Positions 28,501 through 38,500 of a DNA stretch of 64,000 nt are shown here, one piece after another. A model generated the notes under the pieces. The model was not told where the DNA came from. It ran no database searches and saw only the letters and a list, made by a program, of their open reading frames with translations. Both the position numbers and the translations under genes were made by a program. Every line of letters begins with the position of its first letter. Position 1 is the first letter of the stretch. Origin of the DNA: Chryseosolibacter sp036402115 (lineage in GTDB: Bacteria; Bacteroidota; Bacteroidia; Cytophagales; Cyclobacteriaceae); contig DASWTM010000027.1 in the NCBI GenBank assembly GCA_036402115.1, positions 109,131 to 173,130 on the forward strand, read 5' to 3'.

Positions 28501-28954
28501 GGTTTCCGCATTAAACTTAGCCGGGCCCATCAAATACGCAATTACAGGTCTTGGTTTCTTGCTGAGAAAATTGCAGCTAAATCCGGCGGGGACTATTCAG
28601 GAGATTACACCAGGTTCAGCACTGCTGCTGGAATTGAACACTCCTGTCGCTGTAACCGGCGTAACGTATCGGATATTTGGGGCCAGCTACAACGCAGAAG
28701 CCAATCCCGATGATGCTGGAATGGCACTGCAAGTGGGGAATTATCTCCGGAAAAATATGATCGCATCGGGAGTGTCAAGGGTGGTTTTCGGGGATAAAGA
28801 AAATGATCTGGTGTGTACCATTGAAAGCATGTCATCGACAAATGGTTTCAATGGGCGCCACTTCAGGATTTTCAATGGTCATCATCTCTCATACCTGAGC
28901 GACACAGCAATTGTACGGGACGCTTTAGCTTATACAGTACAGCAGTCAAAATAA
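25556..28954 (+). CDS. Caspase-like protease fused to an alpha/beta hydrolase
   Basis: The open frame begins at 25421, but the caspase fold starts right after the ATG at 25556 (MSKKLVATLIGINAY); an ATG at 25538 with GGAGG close by is an alternative. The protein has 1132 residues. At about 4-310 is a caspase-like (C14) domain with H106 in FFYAGHGA and C170 in MDCCHSG. A beta-rich middle (WKLNCGALHGVGP and beyond) is typical of these proteins. At about 860-1125 is an alpha/beta hydrolase with VLLIVHGLFSS, serine at about 937 in AHSTGG, and a late histidine in NGHHLSY. No signal peptide, so cytoplasmic. It is the first gene of a six-gene operon and probably carries protease and lipase/esterase effector activities. 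Confidence 0.85.
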   Translation: MSKKLVATLIGINAYKSKPLYGCVKDVLAMDMLLREITSDSGLSYRPFYLMAPHDTDKESIAEHVELTGSAIDYELPTLDNVANKAFLHFKGASSEDICLFFYAGHGAQVESLPLFQFQKSDRLNETLVCLDSRDPGSKARDLIDKEVAYLLWDALRDNNSHCVVVMDCCHSGNNSRLIGDSSHIRTRQETFSPHKIPLEEYIGFKSGNDFYTKKEGWVEIKYPRIVQLSACQDFELAQESYQGGIFTNRLINCLRSAGFSQTYNQIADNILNSVQYKTDKQNPVRYAKIPADLDRLFLGGEIKKQTGYEVTYDAVRKAWKLNCGALHGVGPSTGTDISYCIVDAFNIPIVEVFSTYSFLQDDLRLKKGLSYKGRPLKLKRAINVSLAENSQKDGILFKELGKAFDSLRPTSVEFSAESIDPDFSIHFTDKGEYLLTKAGGTTPVFRRQSNPERFVQQLEAIGKWINCLQLTSTASIFKRDDFIFKAEKLEGVHLTPDNIDHLNGEQVELSSNEVVLRWIDNHDPGFRLQISFSDASAHQQCFVAVLYLESRFGIKTTYVPADAGRLIRGGAPIALEFGDGDTKLKTIPLSFDDQYIRNGVTEVSSYLKIVISDKPLNLAAFEQDNLELDPLATFTARDVNNNFVRSGQKPQLQNWAVFTVRLILQRPQSVSEKNGLNEILLPENLNAEIEWLTNEALARSDEDGIKRSNPFGDAVNECFEFQNDMTTLSVNPITALKISTRDSQSFAQVRNEAVRIAMGKTKLVKTTANDQYDELILPYSYSSQTGLFLPHGYSVNGEVVISQLPNDSHADTRGIESTVTLYFRKLFTRKVSKPLALHVYHDGIWQSTSDVKEIQSTLTKHNGKVLLIVHGLFSSSEYIFRSLDADPLLREQYPFVLAFDYESLSTSFKQAAEDLNAQLLGLGGVLGQRQLNVIAHSTGGLIARWLVEKLNTSFVDDVVMLGTPNAGASVAALADRVHAFLVSALNLAGPIKYAITGLGFLLRKLQLNPAGTIQEITPGSALLLELNTPVAVTGVTYRIFGASYNAEANPDDAGMALQVGNYLRKNMIASGVSRVVFGDKENDLVCTIESMSSTNGFNGRHFRIFNGHHLSYLSDTAIVRDALAYTVQQSK

Positions 28955-28964
28955 TACCCACACT

Positions 28965-31583
28965 ATGGCAACAGGATTCTCACTTCATATAGGAGTAAAC
29001 CAAACCGATGAAAAGCATTACCCGGGCTTGTCAACACTGGCGGGGGCGGTCTATGATGCCTTCTTCTGGCGCGACTTTGCTAAATCGCTTGGCTACCAAA
29101 CCAGGTTACTAACGGATGAGGAAGCAAAATCCGAAACTGTGCTGGAAACAATGCGCGCCATCAAAAATCAGATGAGGCCAGGTGATATATTCCTTGTTAC
29201 CTATGCCGGACATGGCGGGTATATGGAAAATGATAAACAGCAGGGGCTTAACCGGGAACCTTACAACCAGACATGGTGCTTGTACGACCGGCAGCTTATC
29301 GACGATGAAATATTTGAATGTTTTAAATTGTTTGATAAGGGCACGCGTATCCTCGTTGTCTCTGACAGTTGCCATTCAGGTACAGTGACCCGCGATGGAG
29401 AAGTGAATTTCAATAACTTCCTGAATCGCGGAATGACCCGGACAGCAGCCGAATTCGGATTAAGGTCAAGGAAAGTGCCAACCGAACTCCAGCGTCAGAT
29501 TCAGCAAAGGAACCAATCTACCTACAGTAAAATTCAAAAAAATTATGAGACCGTTGCGCAGGCAGAAGGCCTGATGGCTGCCGTCAAGCTTTTGGCGGCT
29601 TGCCAGGACGATGAAGAAACGCTTGATGGTGAAAAGAACGGCATCTTTACTGAGGCGTTCATTGAAATTTTCAAATCAGCTGCAGGCAGAAGTGCGAATG
29701 CCGAGCAACTTATTGAAATGGTAAAGTGCCGCTATTTCTTCCCGCGGCCAAATTATTTCGGCTATGGAGCCATCATACCTTCGTACGATGCCTCGTTTCC
29801 CTTCTTGATCGACATTCCGGATGCCACACGCATTGAAGGATACCTCGAACCCAAATTTGATCAGCTTGAAAATGACATACGAAAACGCCCGACGTTTGTG
29901 GCAGACGACGTTGACCTTGAACTTCCGGCTGTTCTTGATGTGACCTTGATTGGAAAGCAATGGGACAATGTGGTCGATGATAAAAAGGTAAAAGTTCTTC
30001 AGCGTTCCACCTGGGCGAAGGGTGAATGTGTGACAATCGAACTTACCGACGTTCCGATCAAACATTCCTGGGAGGCGGCGCATGCCCTGCAATCGGAACT
30101 TTCCAGGGAAGGTTTTGAGGTGCTCATCGAACCTGTGATTTCGGTAAATCCGGCCTACGTCAGACGCGCCACGCGCGAAGGAGACATCAACAATCCAGAC
30201 TATATACCCGAATGGCCACCATCGCTGCAGCAGGGGAAAGTTAAAATTGGCTGGCATCTTGATGATGCACACTCGCAACTGTCTTCAGCTTTTCAGACAG
30301 TTGCAAAAAAAGCAGACAGCCATATTCGGATCGCCCACTTTGACACAGGCTACATCGCAGATCATTCAGCGCTTCCTGCAAAGCTTAATAAAAGCCTGGC
30401 GCATAGTTTTGTTCCAGGAGAAAGCCCGAATCAGGCAATTGATCCGCCTGAGTCGGGACAAGATGGCCACGGGCTCGGAACAATTGTTTTGCTGGCTGGC
30501 GGGCAGGTCAGTCTCTCAGATACCTTTAATGAGTATCAGGGCTTTGTTGGCGGAGCACCGTTAGCAGAGGTAGTGCCCGTCCGCATAGCGGAATCTGTCG
30601 TGATTTTTAATTCTACCGCTTTTTGCAACGCCGTAGACTATGCGATCCAACACGAATGCGAAGTCATTAGCATGTCAATGGCAGGAAAACCATCGGCGAA
30701 AATGGCTGACGCGGTGAATCGCGCCTATGAAGCTGGCATTGTAATCGTTTCGGCAGCCAGCAATTGCTGGTATAAAGGTGTAGGTGCGCTGCTGCCCAAA
30801 TGCGTGATGTTTCCCGCTGCTTTTGATCGTGTTCTGGCGGCAACCGGTGCGATGTATGACCAGAAACCCTACGATGTTAATTATCTTCAGAAAAAGCGTT
30901 TTAACATAACAACTCGTTATATGCAAGGTTCGTGGGGACCGCCGTCGCGAATGAAAAAAGCCCTCGCTGCTTATACGCCTAATACACCATGGGCTTCAAC
31001 ACATTATAAATTTTTGCGAAGTGGCGGAGGTACCTCGTCTGCCACGCCTCAAGTCGCTGCCGCAGCTGCGCTTTGGATCGCTCATCATCGCGACCAACTC
31101 ATAGAGCGAGGATATTACACAAAGGGCAATCAATGGAAAAAAGTAGAGGCTGTGCGCTACGCCCTGTACAAATCTGCGGCTAAAGACGAAGTATTTGGAG
31201 AATATAAGAAGTATTATGGAAACGGTATTTTGCGTGCTGCCTCCGCCTTACAGGTTATTCCAAATGACAGCGAATTAGTCAAATCCAGTCCGGCCGAGAC
31301 TAGTTTTGGCGGCTTGCTTGATACTGTCAGTTCCTTCTTTAAGAACCGCACATGGCGGTCTGAAAATGTAAAGCTGGATTCCGGCGCCTTAGCATGGGAA
31401 CTGCTTCATCTGCTGCAAACAGATCCACAGTTCTATCAGGAATTTTCTCAGCTGGATCTTGATGATGAAAAGAGCGCGAATGCGCTACTAAATAGCTCAG
31501 ATTTTCGCAAGCGCGTTGTGAGTTCGACCTCTGCGTCACTCTATTTGAAAAAAGCTATTGCGGCACAAAACTCCTTCCAATGA
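28965..31583 (+). CDS. Caspase-like protease fused to a subtilisin-type (S8) protease
   Basis: 872 residues, starting 10 bases after the previous stop. Residues 1-300 are a caspase-like domain with H83 in TYAGHGG and C136 in SDSCHSG. A linker domain of about 150 residues follows. Residues about 450-735 are an S8 subtilase with D460 (AHFDTGY), H502 (GQDGHGLG), oxyanion N600 (SAASNCW) and S691 (GGGTSSATPQ), so both protease sites look complete. The C-terminal 100 residues are helical. No signal peptide or pro-domain of the secreted subtilase kind is present. A likely reading is a protease cascade, with one domain activating or clearing the other; that is inference. Confidence 0.87.
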   Translation: MATGFSLHIGVNQTDEKHYPGLSTLAGAVYDAFFWRDFAKSLGYQTRLLTDEEAKSETVLETMRAIKNQMRPGDIFLVTYAGHGGYMENDKQQGLNREPYNQTWCLYDRQLIDDEIFECFKLFDKGTRILVVSDSCHSGTVTRDGEVNFNNFLNRGMTRTAAEFGLRSRKVPTELQRQIQQRNQSTYSKIQKNYETVAQAEGLMAAVKLLAACQDDEETLDGEKNGIFTEAFIEIFKSAAGRSANAEQLIEMVKCRYFFPRPNYFGYGAIIPSYDASFPFLIDIPDATRIEGYLEPKFDQLENDIRKRPTFVADDVDLELPAVLDVTLIGKQWDNVVDDKKVKVLQRSTWAKGECVTIELTDVPIKHSWEAAHALQSELSREGFEVLIEPVISVNPAYVRRATREGDINNPDYIPEWPPSLQQGKVKIGWHLDDAHSQLSSAFQTVAKKADSHIRIAHFDTGYIADHSALPAKLNKSLAHSFVPGESPNQAIDPPESGQDGHGLGTIVLLAGGQVSLSDTFNEYQGFVGGAPLAEVVPVRIAESVVIFNSTAFCNAVDYAIQHECEVISMSMAGKPSAKMADAVNRAYEAGIVIVSAASNCWYKGVGALLPKCVMFPAAFDRVLAATGAMYDQKPYDVNYLQKKRFNITTRYMQGSWGPPSRMKKALAAYTPNTPWASTHYKFLRSGGGTSSATPQVAAAAALWIAHHRDQLIERGYYTKGNQWKKVEAVRYALYKSAAKDEVFGEYKKYYGNGILRAASALQVIPNDSELVKSSPAETSFGGLLDTVSSFFKNRTWRSENVKLDSGALAWELLHLLQTDPQFYQEFSQLDLDDEKSANALLNSSDFRKRVVSSTSASLYLKKAIAAQNSFQ

Positions 31584-31584
31584 A

Positions 31585-33327
31585 ATGCCTGAATCACGGG
31601 ATCCAAATATTAATTTTCTCCGCAAAGCGCCATCAGCACGACCTATGGAAGGAAAGAATTTTGTTGTAATGATCGGTGTTTCGGAGTACCAACATTTTAC
31701 AAGACTCCCCAACGCGGTCCTGGATTGCAACCGGATTCTGCAGGTTTTACTTGGGAGCTACACCTTTGGCCCTGCGCAACCCTGCGGTCATGAACAGGTG
31801 AGCGATGGCAATGGGAACATTTCCGAAATACCTTTGTATGATTCGCCGGAAGTAAAAACCTTCTACAATTCGAAAGCAGTGGCATCAGATATCCTAAGAC
31901 ACCTGGGAACCATAAGGGCAGACCTAAGGGAACAGGACAATTTGCTCATCTATTTTGCAGGACATGGCGCCATCGTTGACAGTGATTACTGTCTGATTTG
32001 TCATGCTACTACGCCCGCTGATTCATCAAGCTATCTTCTTGCCAATGACTTATTTCGTGGACTTACGAACTATCTGAGTGACAAGAAATTCAAGCATACA
32101 TTACTTGTACTTGATTGCTGCTACGCAGGTTATTCAAAACTTGGCACCAGTATAACTGACGGAAGTGATTATTCGCGCCGCGTGCTGACTTCGTGCGCGC
32201 CAAACGAGACAGCCAGTGATGGTCAGCCCGGGAAAGGAAGTCCCTTTTCCCTTGCTTTTGAAAAATGGCTTCGTGAAAATACCGCGCCATTTATTGAAGT
32301 CAATGAAAGGGAAACTACCAAAATTGAGGGCAACCTTTCATTGATGAACAAAAAAAATCCTAACCGCATTCAGCAGAGGCTTTTGCTGGGAAGCATGCCA
32401 AATGTCAAATGCGGAAGTAGTTATTTTACGCTTGAGAGAAAGATAAAAGATCGACCGGACCTGGCGATCCTGCTCGATTCTTTTCTTGATCATCTTGATT
32501 TTGGAGCTCAGCGCAGCAATTTGGTCGAATTGTATCGGCCACAGAAAAATAAGGTGAATGTTATTACTACGCACGGGCATTCTTACGACGTTCAGAAGGT
32601 GCTGACTAAAGTAATACTTCGCTGGTTCGGTTCACTGGAACGACTTGGCATTCTTATTAACCCGGGTTATTATTTCCTCCATGATAAGACTATCCTGGAT
32701 GCGACAGGCCAGGATGATATCTGGAAAGCGCTGCATCAGCAAATCAGTGACACAAAGAATCCGATCCCCTGCGACGAAGAGAATATTCATAACTGGTTCT
32801 TTGAAAAGGTGTCAGACCTTGAATCTGATCAGCCTGTGCATTTGATACTGTGGATCGGCTTCGAGGTCGGCGGGAAGCAACTGTTTGAAAAAATTTTTTC
32901 CTTCGCAACACGTTTCAGCGAGTTGTATCACGAGCGCTTAAAAAAGTATCCTCAAGACATTCAGACAAGAATCGGACATGTGTTTATAGTTTTTTCAGAC
33001 CTGCGAAAAGGCGAAGGTTCTCTTCATCAGGAAATGTTTCCAGGAAAAGAACTGCCTGCCGCCAATTTTATCCCGACTTCTCCAATCCGGAAGATAACTG
33101 AAGTGATTTTTCAAAGTTGGATCGAAAGTGCCAAAATCGAAAGTACCCAGATCGCATTATTAAAAACGAATCCGGAGCTGGTCAAAACTCTTATAGGCTG
33201 CGAATACATCGACCATGTTTATGAAGACATTGTCAACCTTATCTGTGTGCACTGCAATTACACAGAAAAGGAGATTGTTGATTTTAAAAAAGAACTTTAT
33301 GAATTCAATCTAAAATCCCTTATCTAA
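31585..33327 (+). CDS. Caspase-like protease with C-terminal STAND-like (inactive) region
   Basis: The ATG at 31585, one base after the previous stop, is preferred over 31558. The protein has 580 residues. Residues 22-270 form a caspase-like domain with H127 (IYFAGHGA) and C179 (LDCCYAG). The C-terminal half (about 310-575) is alpha/beta: a strand and loop (VITTHGHSYDVQKVL) where a P-loop would sit but without GKT/S, then VHLILWIGFEVGG and IGHVFIVFSDLR. It resembles the inactive STAND-like modules of conflict systems. That call is tentative. It probably recognises or scaffolds with the MoxR/vWA pair encoded next, while the caspase supplies the effector. Confidence 0.78.
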   Translation: MPESRDPNINFLRKAPSARPMEGKNFVVMIGVSEYQHFTRLPNAVLDCNRILQVLLGSYTFGPAQPCGHEQVSDGNGNISEIPLYDSPEVKTFYNSKAVASDILRHLGTIRADLREQDNLLIYFAGHGAIVDSDYCLICHATTPADSSSYLLANDLFRGLTNYLSDKKFKHTLLVLDCCYAGYSKLGTSITDGSDYSRRVLTSCAPNETASDGQPGKGSPFSLAFEKWLRENTAPFIEVNERETTKIEGNLSLMNKKNPNRIQQRLLLGSMPNVKCGSSYFTLERKIKDRPDLAILLDSFLDHLDFGAQRSNLVELYRPQKNKVNVITTHGHSYDVQKVLTKVILRWFGSLERLGILINPGYYFLHDKTILDATGQDDIWKALHQQISDTKNPIPCDEENIHNWFFEKVSDLESDQPVHLILWIGFEVGGKQLFEKIFSFATRFSELYHERLKKYPQDIQTRIGHVFIVFSDLRKGEGSLHQEMFPGKELPAANFIPTSPIRKITEVIFQSWIESAKIESTQIALLKTNPELVKTLIGCEYIDHVYEDIVNLICVHCNYTEKEIVDFKKELYEFNLKSLI

Positions 33328-34403
33328 TGGCAATTACTATAAAACCCTATCCCCAGCCAAACCCATCGTTCCCAAAATCGAAAACTCGTTTTGCCACAGA
33401 CAATAATGGAACCTTGGGGCCTGTGATGCCGACTTACAGGCCGAAAGATTTTTCATATGACCCCTCCACGAGGACCGGCGTGTTTACAATAAAGAAGCAG
33501 GAGGCCGTTATTACCGATCGGCCAATTGCACCTTATATCCCGTCCCAGGAAATTATTGAACTGATCAGGCTGGCGCAAATACTCCAGCGGCCGGTGTTGA
33601 TAAAAGGAGAACCTGGAAGCGGTAAAACACAATTGGCAAAAGCGCTTGCATATGAGTGGTATGGCAATGAATATCGCGATCATTTTTTCGAATGGCAGAT
33701 CAAGTCCACTGCAAAGGCAATTGATGGTCTGTACACATTCGATCACGTGGGACGGCTCAGAGACGCCAACATCGCAAGCAGAAGTGATAAGACCAGCAAC
33801 GAGATTTTCCAATATCGCACATTCGGGCCGATGGGCCGCGCGTTTCTTACTTCCACCCAGGCAGATCCTTCGATTCTGCTTATCGACGAAATCGACAAGG
33901 CTGACATTGATTTTCCCAATGATTTACTTCTTGAACTCGATGAAAGACGATTTGTAATACCGGAGACAGGTGAAGTGATTGAAGCGCGCTATCCCCCTGT
34001 GATTTTCATTACCAGCAACGACGAGCGCGAATTACCGGAAGCCTTTTTAAGACGTTGTCTTTTCATGTACATAAAATTTCCGGAGACAGCGGACCTTAAG
34101 CGGATTATTGACGCACACCTTCCAGGGATATTGACCCGGCATGGCCAGCTCGTTGATAAAGCCATTGATGCCTTCAATGTTCTGCGAGAGGAGATCAGGC
34201 GCGATCCCTCTGATAATAAACGAGTGTCGACCAGTGAATTGCTGGACTGGTTGAGGGCATATAAATTCGATCTAGAAGCAGATGATAATTCGCGGAAGGC
34301 TGCTCAGGAGACAATTGGTTCACTGGAAAAATTGCCGCGTTATTACCAGGCATTACTAAAAACGTACCCAGCAGTTCTCCGACAACAAAAGAAGGTGTTA
34401 TGA
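33327..34403 (+). CDS. MoxR-family AAA+ ATPase
   Basis: 358 residues, sharing one base with the previous stop. Walker A is GEPGSGKT (94-101), Walker B is SILLIDEID (182-190), sensor 1 is ITSND (228-232) and the arginine-finger region is LRRCLF (241-246). The helical C-terminal lid has the MoxR form (KRVSTSELLDWLRAYKF). The N-terminal 65 residues are extra and proline-rich. MoxR ATPases remodel partner proteins together with a von Willebrand A protein, and such a gene follows with a four-base overlap. In this operon it is the likely energy-using switch for the caspase effectors. Confidence 0.92.
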   Translation: MAITIKPYPQPNPSFPKSKTRFATDNNGTLGPVMPTYRPKDFSYDPSTRTGVFTIKKQEAVITDRPIAPYIPSQEIIELIRLAQILQRPVLIKGEPGSGKTQLAKALAYEWYGNEYRDHFFEWQIKSTAKAIDGLYTFDHVGRLRDANIASRSDKTSNEIFQYRTFGPMGRAFLTSTQADPSILLIDEIDKADIDFPNDLLLELDERRFVIPETGEVIEARYPPVIFITSNDERELPEAFLRRCLFMYIKFPETADLKRIIDAHLPGILTRHGQLVDKAIDAFNVLREEIRRDPSDNKRVSTSELLDWLRAYKFDLEADDNSRKAAQETIGSLEKLPRYYQALLKTYPAVLRQQKKVL

Positions 34404-35542
34404 GACCTGTATCACTACCGTTTTGGCAACTGTTCGAGTCGTTGGAGCGTGAACTCTCCTATAGTCCTACAGTGGATAAATATCAGATTTTTCTGACGAC
34501 CATTTTTGATTCAGCCCTTGATGAGGATACCGATTTCTCCAGGTTCAAGGTTTTCGCCAAAGCATTGCTTCTGCAACGCCTTTCAGATGAGCCGCGCTTC
34601 AATAAACTGTTAGATGAAGCCATCGAACACGAACGGCAAAGATTTTTGGAAGCCCTTGATTCGGAGCGGGTGGAAGGCACTGATGTGACCACTCCGATCA
34701 GCCCACCAAGATTCCCAAGAGGGGAACGCCCGCCTTATGATCCAACACCGCCGCGCACGATCGTTGAAAAAGAACCAGATATGGAATCTCAAAAAGTGAT
34801 GTATTACCAACCTGGGGTTCCGGCACTCTCAGAAATGACACAGGACGACGAGCCGATTCCCTTAACACAGTTCCTTCAAACGGACGACTACTTTTCGATT
34901 TCACGACGACAGATGGTGAAAGCCTGGCAAACAATCAAACTTAAGGAACGAGCCGGATTTTCTGATAACATTGATATTAAGGCTACCGTTGAGCGTCTGG
35001 CTGCTGAAGGGTTATTCAACGAGCCCGTTTATCAGCCCGGTTTGAAAAATCGCGAAAATAATATTGTGCTCTATGTCGACTGCCGGGGTGGCATGGCACC
35101 ATTTCATGAACTTTCGAATAGACTGATTGAGACATGTTTCGAAGGAGGTCACGTAAAGACGCCTATTTATTATTTTCAGAATTATCCCCGTGGTGTCGTG
35201 TATCGAAATGAAAATTTAACTGGTCCTGTTAAACTAAAAGAGTCGCTGCTAAAGGCAAACCGAAACTTTACGCTGGCAATCGTGATAAGTGATGCAGGAC
35301 TGGCAACAAACGATTCAGACTCCCCTGTCAGACTGGAACTAACCAACCATTTTCTTGATGTCGTTCGTGAAAGCTGCGCGCACATTATCTGGCTCAATCC
35401 TATGCCACGCCACCGTTGGAAAAACACAGGGGCAGAGGATCTATTGAGCCGGGTTTATCTGATGGCACCCCTCATTGAAACGGGTGGGTACGATTTTCAG
35501 GAAACAATCCGAACAATTTTTAAGAACCACCAACCGGTTTAA
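34400..35542 (+). CDS. von Willebrand factor A-like protein paired with MoxR
   Basis: 380 residues, start overlapping the MoxR stop by four bases. The N-terminal 170 residues are helical with a proline-rich linker (PISPPRFPRGERPPYDPTPP). The C-terminal half is a vWA fold: NIVLYVDCRGGMAPFHEL as the first strand and metal-site loop, a middle (TPIYYFQNYPRG), LAIVISDAGLATNDS, and AHIIWLNPMPRHRW. The usual D-x-S-x-S metal site is changed to D-C-R-G-G, so metal binding is doubtful. MoxR and vWA proteins form chaperone-like complexes; here the pair lies within a caspase operon. Confidence 0.83.
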   Translation: MRPVSLPFWQLFESLERELSYSPTVDKYQIFLTTIFDSALDEDTDFSRFKVFAKALLLQRLSDEPRFNKLLDEAIEHERQRFLEALDSERVEGTDVTTPISPPRFPRGERPPYDPTPPRTIVEKEPDMESQKVMYYQPGVPALSEMTQDDEPIPLTQFLQTDDYFSISRRQMVKAWQTIKLKERAGFSDNIDIKATVERLAAEGLFNEPVYQPGLKNRENNIVLYVDCRGGMAPFHELSNRLIETCFEGGHVKTPIYYFQNYPRGVVYRNENLTGPVKLKESLLKANRNFTLAIVISDAGLATNDSDSPVRLELTNHFLDVVRESCAHIIWLNPMPRHRWKNTGAEDLLSRVYLMAPLIETGGYDFQETIRTIFKNHQPV

Positions 35543-35543
35543 C

Positions 35544-38500
35544 GTGATACTACCAGAGTCCTTTCCAGCACCCAGCGCTTTGGCCGAGGCAAACAAACTA
35601 GAGGCGTTTTACTCTAAGTATGTTGATGAGTTTTACCCGGAATACAAATTTGGTCACTTTATTTTCGCGGCCTACTGTGCAGTGCCAGCCCTGTTAACCC
35701 CTGATCTGCTTTATAAGATCCGTCAGAATTTTTATGCATATCAATGGGACGGCGAACATTTGGCAATTCATCCAATTGCAGTCGCTGATGTACTTACCTC
35801 CCCGATCTGCAGGCAAGTCGGACATGAATTATTCGAAATGCATCAGGACATCAGGGCGTCATTCCTGCGGTGGCTCACCATTGCGCCGGCGAGCGTTGAA
35901 TGGCACGATATCGGGTTACGCAAGATAGAAGAAATTGCGGCTTTTGTGCTCAACTATTACGAGACACCAGGTGAGAACACGTTGCAATGGGGCCCCGACC
36001 ATGTTGAGACTCAACGGCTGGAAGCGTTGTTCTATCTGCAGCCACATAAGGCAGCACAAAAACTCTTTGCCAAGTTCCTCAACATCGAACAACGACACGG
36101 CGAAACCAAACTGCTCAGAACGATAGATCAGGTTCTTAAAACTCGGGCGCGGCTGGAGACGTATCTTGATCCAGCGCACGAGATCCTGAAAATCCTTAAC
36201 GACCAGTCGGGAATGGTGGAGGCCTGGAAGAATGTTATTGAAGAAAACGGACAATCCTTTGCCTCAAAGATTAAGATTGATGAGTCGTTACACAAATTAT
36301 TAAAGTCGAAAAAAACAGCAGGTGCACTCGAGGTTAAAGTGCCGGAGTCGTTATCCCCTGAACCACTTTTGCCAGGGAAACGCCGCGTGCTCATCATTGG
36401 TGTTGGGTCTGAATCAAATAAGTCGGATGTTGATACGGCCCGGCTTTTCGAACGAACGATACGCCCGATGCTGCCCGCAGACGCAGTCGTTGCTCTTGTA
36501 GCAGGCGAAGATGCAACAAAGGCGGGAGTATATGAAAAGTTAAGATCCACATTTGCTGAAGCTAACAGTTACGATGATCTGATAATCTACATTGCAGCCG
36601 ACGGACTTGCCGCGGAAGGACACTGCTATGCGCGGATGCGTGATTCCCGGAACTTCAATCTCGATCCTTCCGGCTGGCTTAAAGATGATGAGATTGGCAG
36701 CATGGCCGTGCGATCTGAATATAAATCGCTGACATTAATTGTCCAGGTAGATCACGCTTCGACACCTTACTGGTTTGACACAAGCGATGAAAGCAACACT
36801 TTATTTGCTTCCTGTATGTATCTTCAGAAAGCAAGCACGCTCGTGTTAGGGGATGAGCGCCAATGCCTCTTCACCGTTGCGCTAACCTCAGCGATGAAAG
36901 AAATCGGCCTCGGTCACTCTAACCTGCAGCTCTTCCTTCGCGCTTTGCGGTTTTATAAAGAATTGAGTGTTGATGTGCCCGGACGTGGAAGAGAGAATAT
37001 CTTTGAAAACAAGACCCCGATGTTACTGTGTCATCAATCGGCTCTTCATCATTTCTTTGCGGCAGGCCCAAACGTTGATGTTGATCTTCAGGTTAAACTT
37101 ATTCAAACCGGTTATGAGAACCCTCCGATTGATCCTGACCCCTCAGATAAACTCTCAAATGCGTTAAGAACGTTTGGTGCCAACAATAATATTAATACGG
37201 CTAACCTGTCGAAACGGGATTTTTTACTCGCACTTGAGGCACAGGCAAATGCAGCCAAACCCATATTCCTTTTGATTTTTGCCGACGCCAAACGTGGATC
37301 CTTAGAACTGCCACGCGAGCGAACGGAGATATCGGGCATGCTGACGCGATTTACAAAGCAAAACGGGATTGAGCTTTTTATTTTGAATGACCCGTCGCAG
37401 GAAGAAGTTATCACATTTTTTTCGGCCCCCTCGCGCCGCAACCGAATCCAGCTTTGTTATTTTTCCGGTTTCGATGACGATGGTGCGCTGCTTTTTCGCG
37501 ACGGAAACCTGAGTTTCGTTGATTTCGGTGAGCTCCTTCTCTACCAGGGTAACCTTAAATTGTTTGTCGCCAACACATGCAGGTCCGAGACTCTGGTGCA
37601 ATACCTTCAGTCCTGGTCCGTTCCACACACCATTGGAGTTCGTGGCGAAATCAGTGATCATAGCGGCGCAGAATTTGGAATTCATTTTTTCAGCAGCCTT
37701 ATTGTCAATAATGATGTTAAGAATTTTCTCGATTCACTAAATCAAAGTACATCGTACCAGAATATCGTTTACATTAATAATTTATCATTCTCTTTTAATG
37801 CACCCGAATTTCCCAGCTGGAAGGTTAAGACGCAGCCCCTTAACGAGCGGGCTGTCTCAGAGTCGCGTGTATTTTTGCTTAGTATCGGAGTAGATGAACT
37901 TTCACTTAATGCCTCTTCCTTAAGGTTTAGTTCAGGGAATGCGAAGCAGTTTTCTGAGATGATATCACAAGTCACCGCAAGGCTTTCCCGAAGGCTCGGG
38001 GTTAACAGGAACTTGACAGGAAATGTAACCAGAAACAAAATTAACGGCGCACTAAGCGAATTGTCACAACTACAGGATGGTGATCACTGTATTGTGTTTC
38101 TTTCAGGAGCCACGGCCGGGGATCCGGCGTCCAACAGGACTCGTTTTTTTCTGTTTAGCGATGACCACCCGGACGTTTTGCTTACCCAAGGTTTTGATCC
38201 GGTCGCAGAACTGCAGCAGGTGATTGGAAATAAAAATGTAATGCTGGTGCTTATCGTTGATAGTCATTATGACCTTAAACTTAGAAATATACCAGTTTCA
38301 CAAAATTTACTTGAGACTTTCGAAGGCCACTTCGTCATCATAGAGAATCGCCCTTTGTCGACCCGTCAGGCGCATAATCATTTTTTCAGTAGCCTCATTC
38401 ACGTTTTGAGAAATGCAAGCGCAGATATGACGTACCAACTTTTCTTTGATCAGGTTGTAAATGAACTAAGATTACAGCGTCAGCGTGAGCCGTTAGACTT

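Noticed and set aside
29676..30278. 200-codon minus-strand frame inside the caspase-subtilisin gene
   Set aside because: Shadow of the fusion gene; sequence shows no recognisable motif.
25556..33327. Gingipain-type or type IX-secreted peptidase reading of the caspase genes
   Set aside because: None has a signal peptide or C-terminal sorting domain; the motifs are of the caspase-like C14 group.
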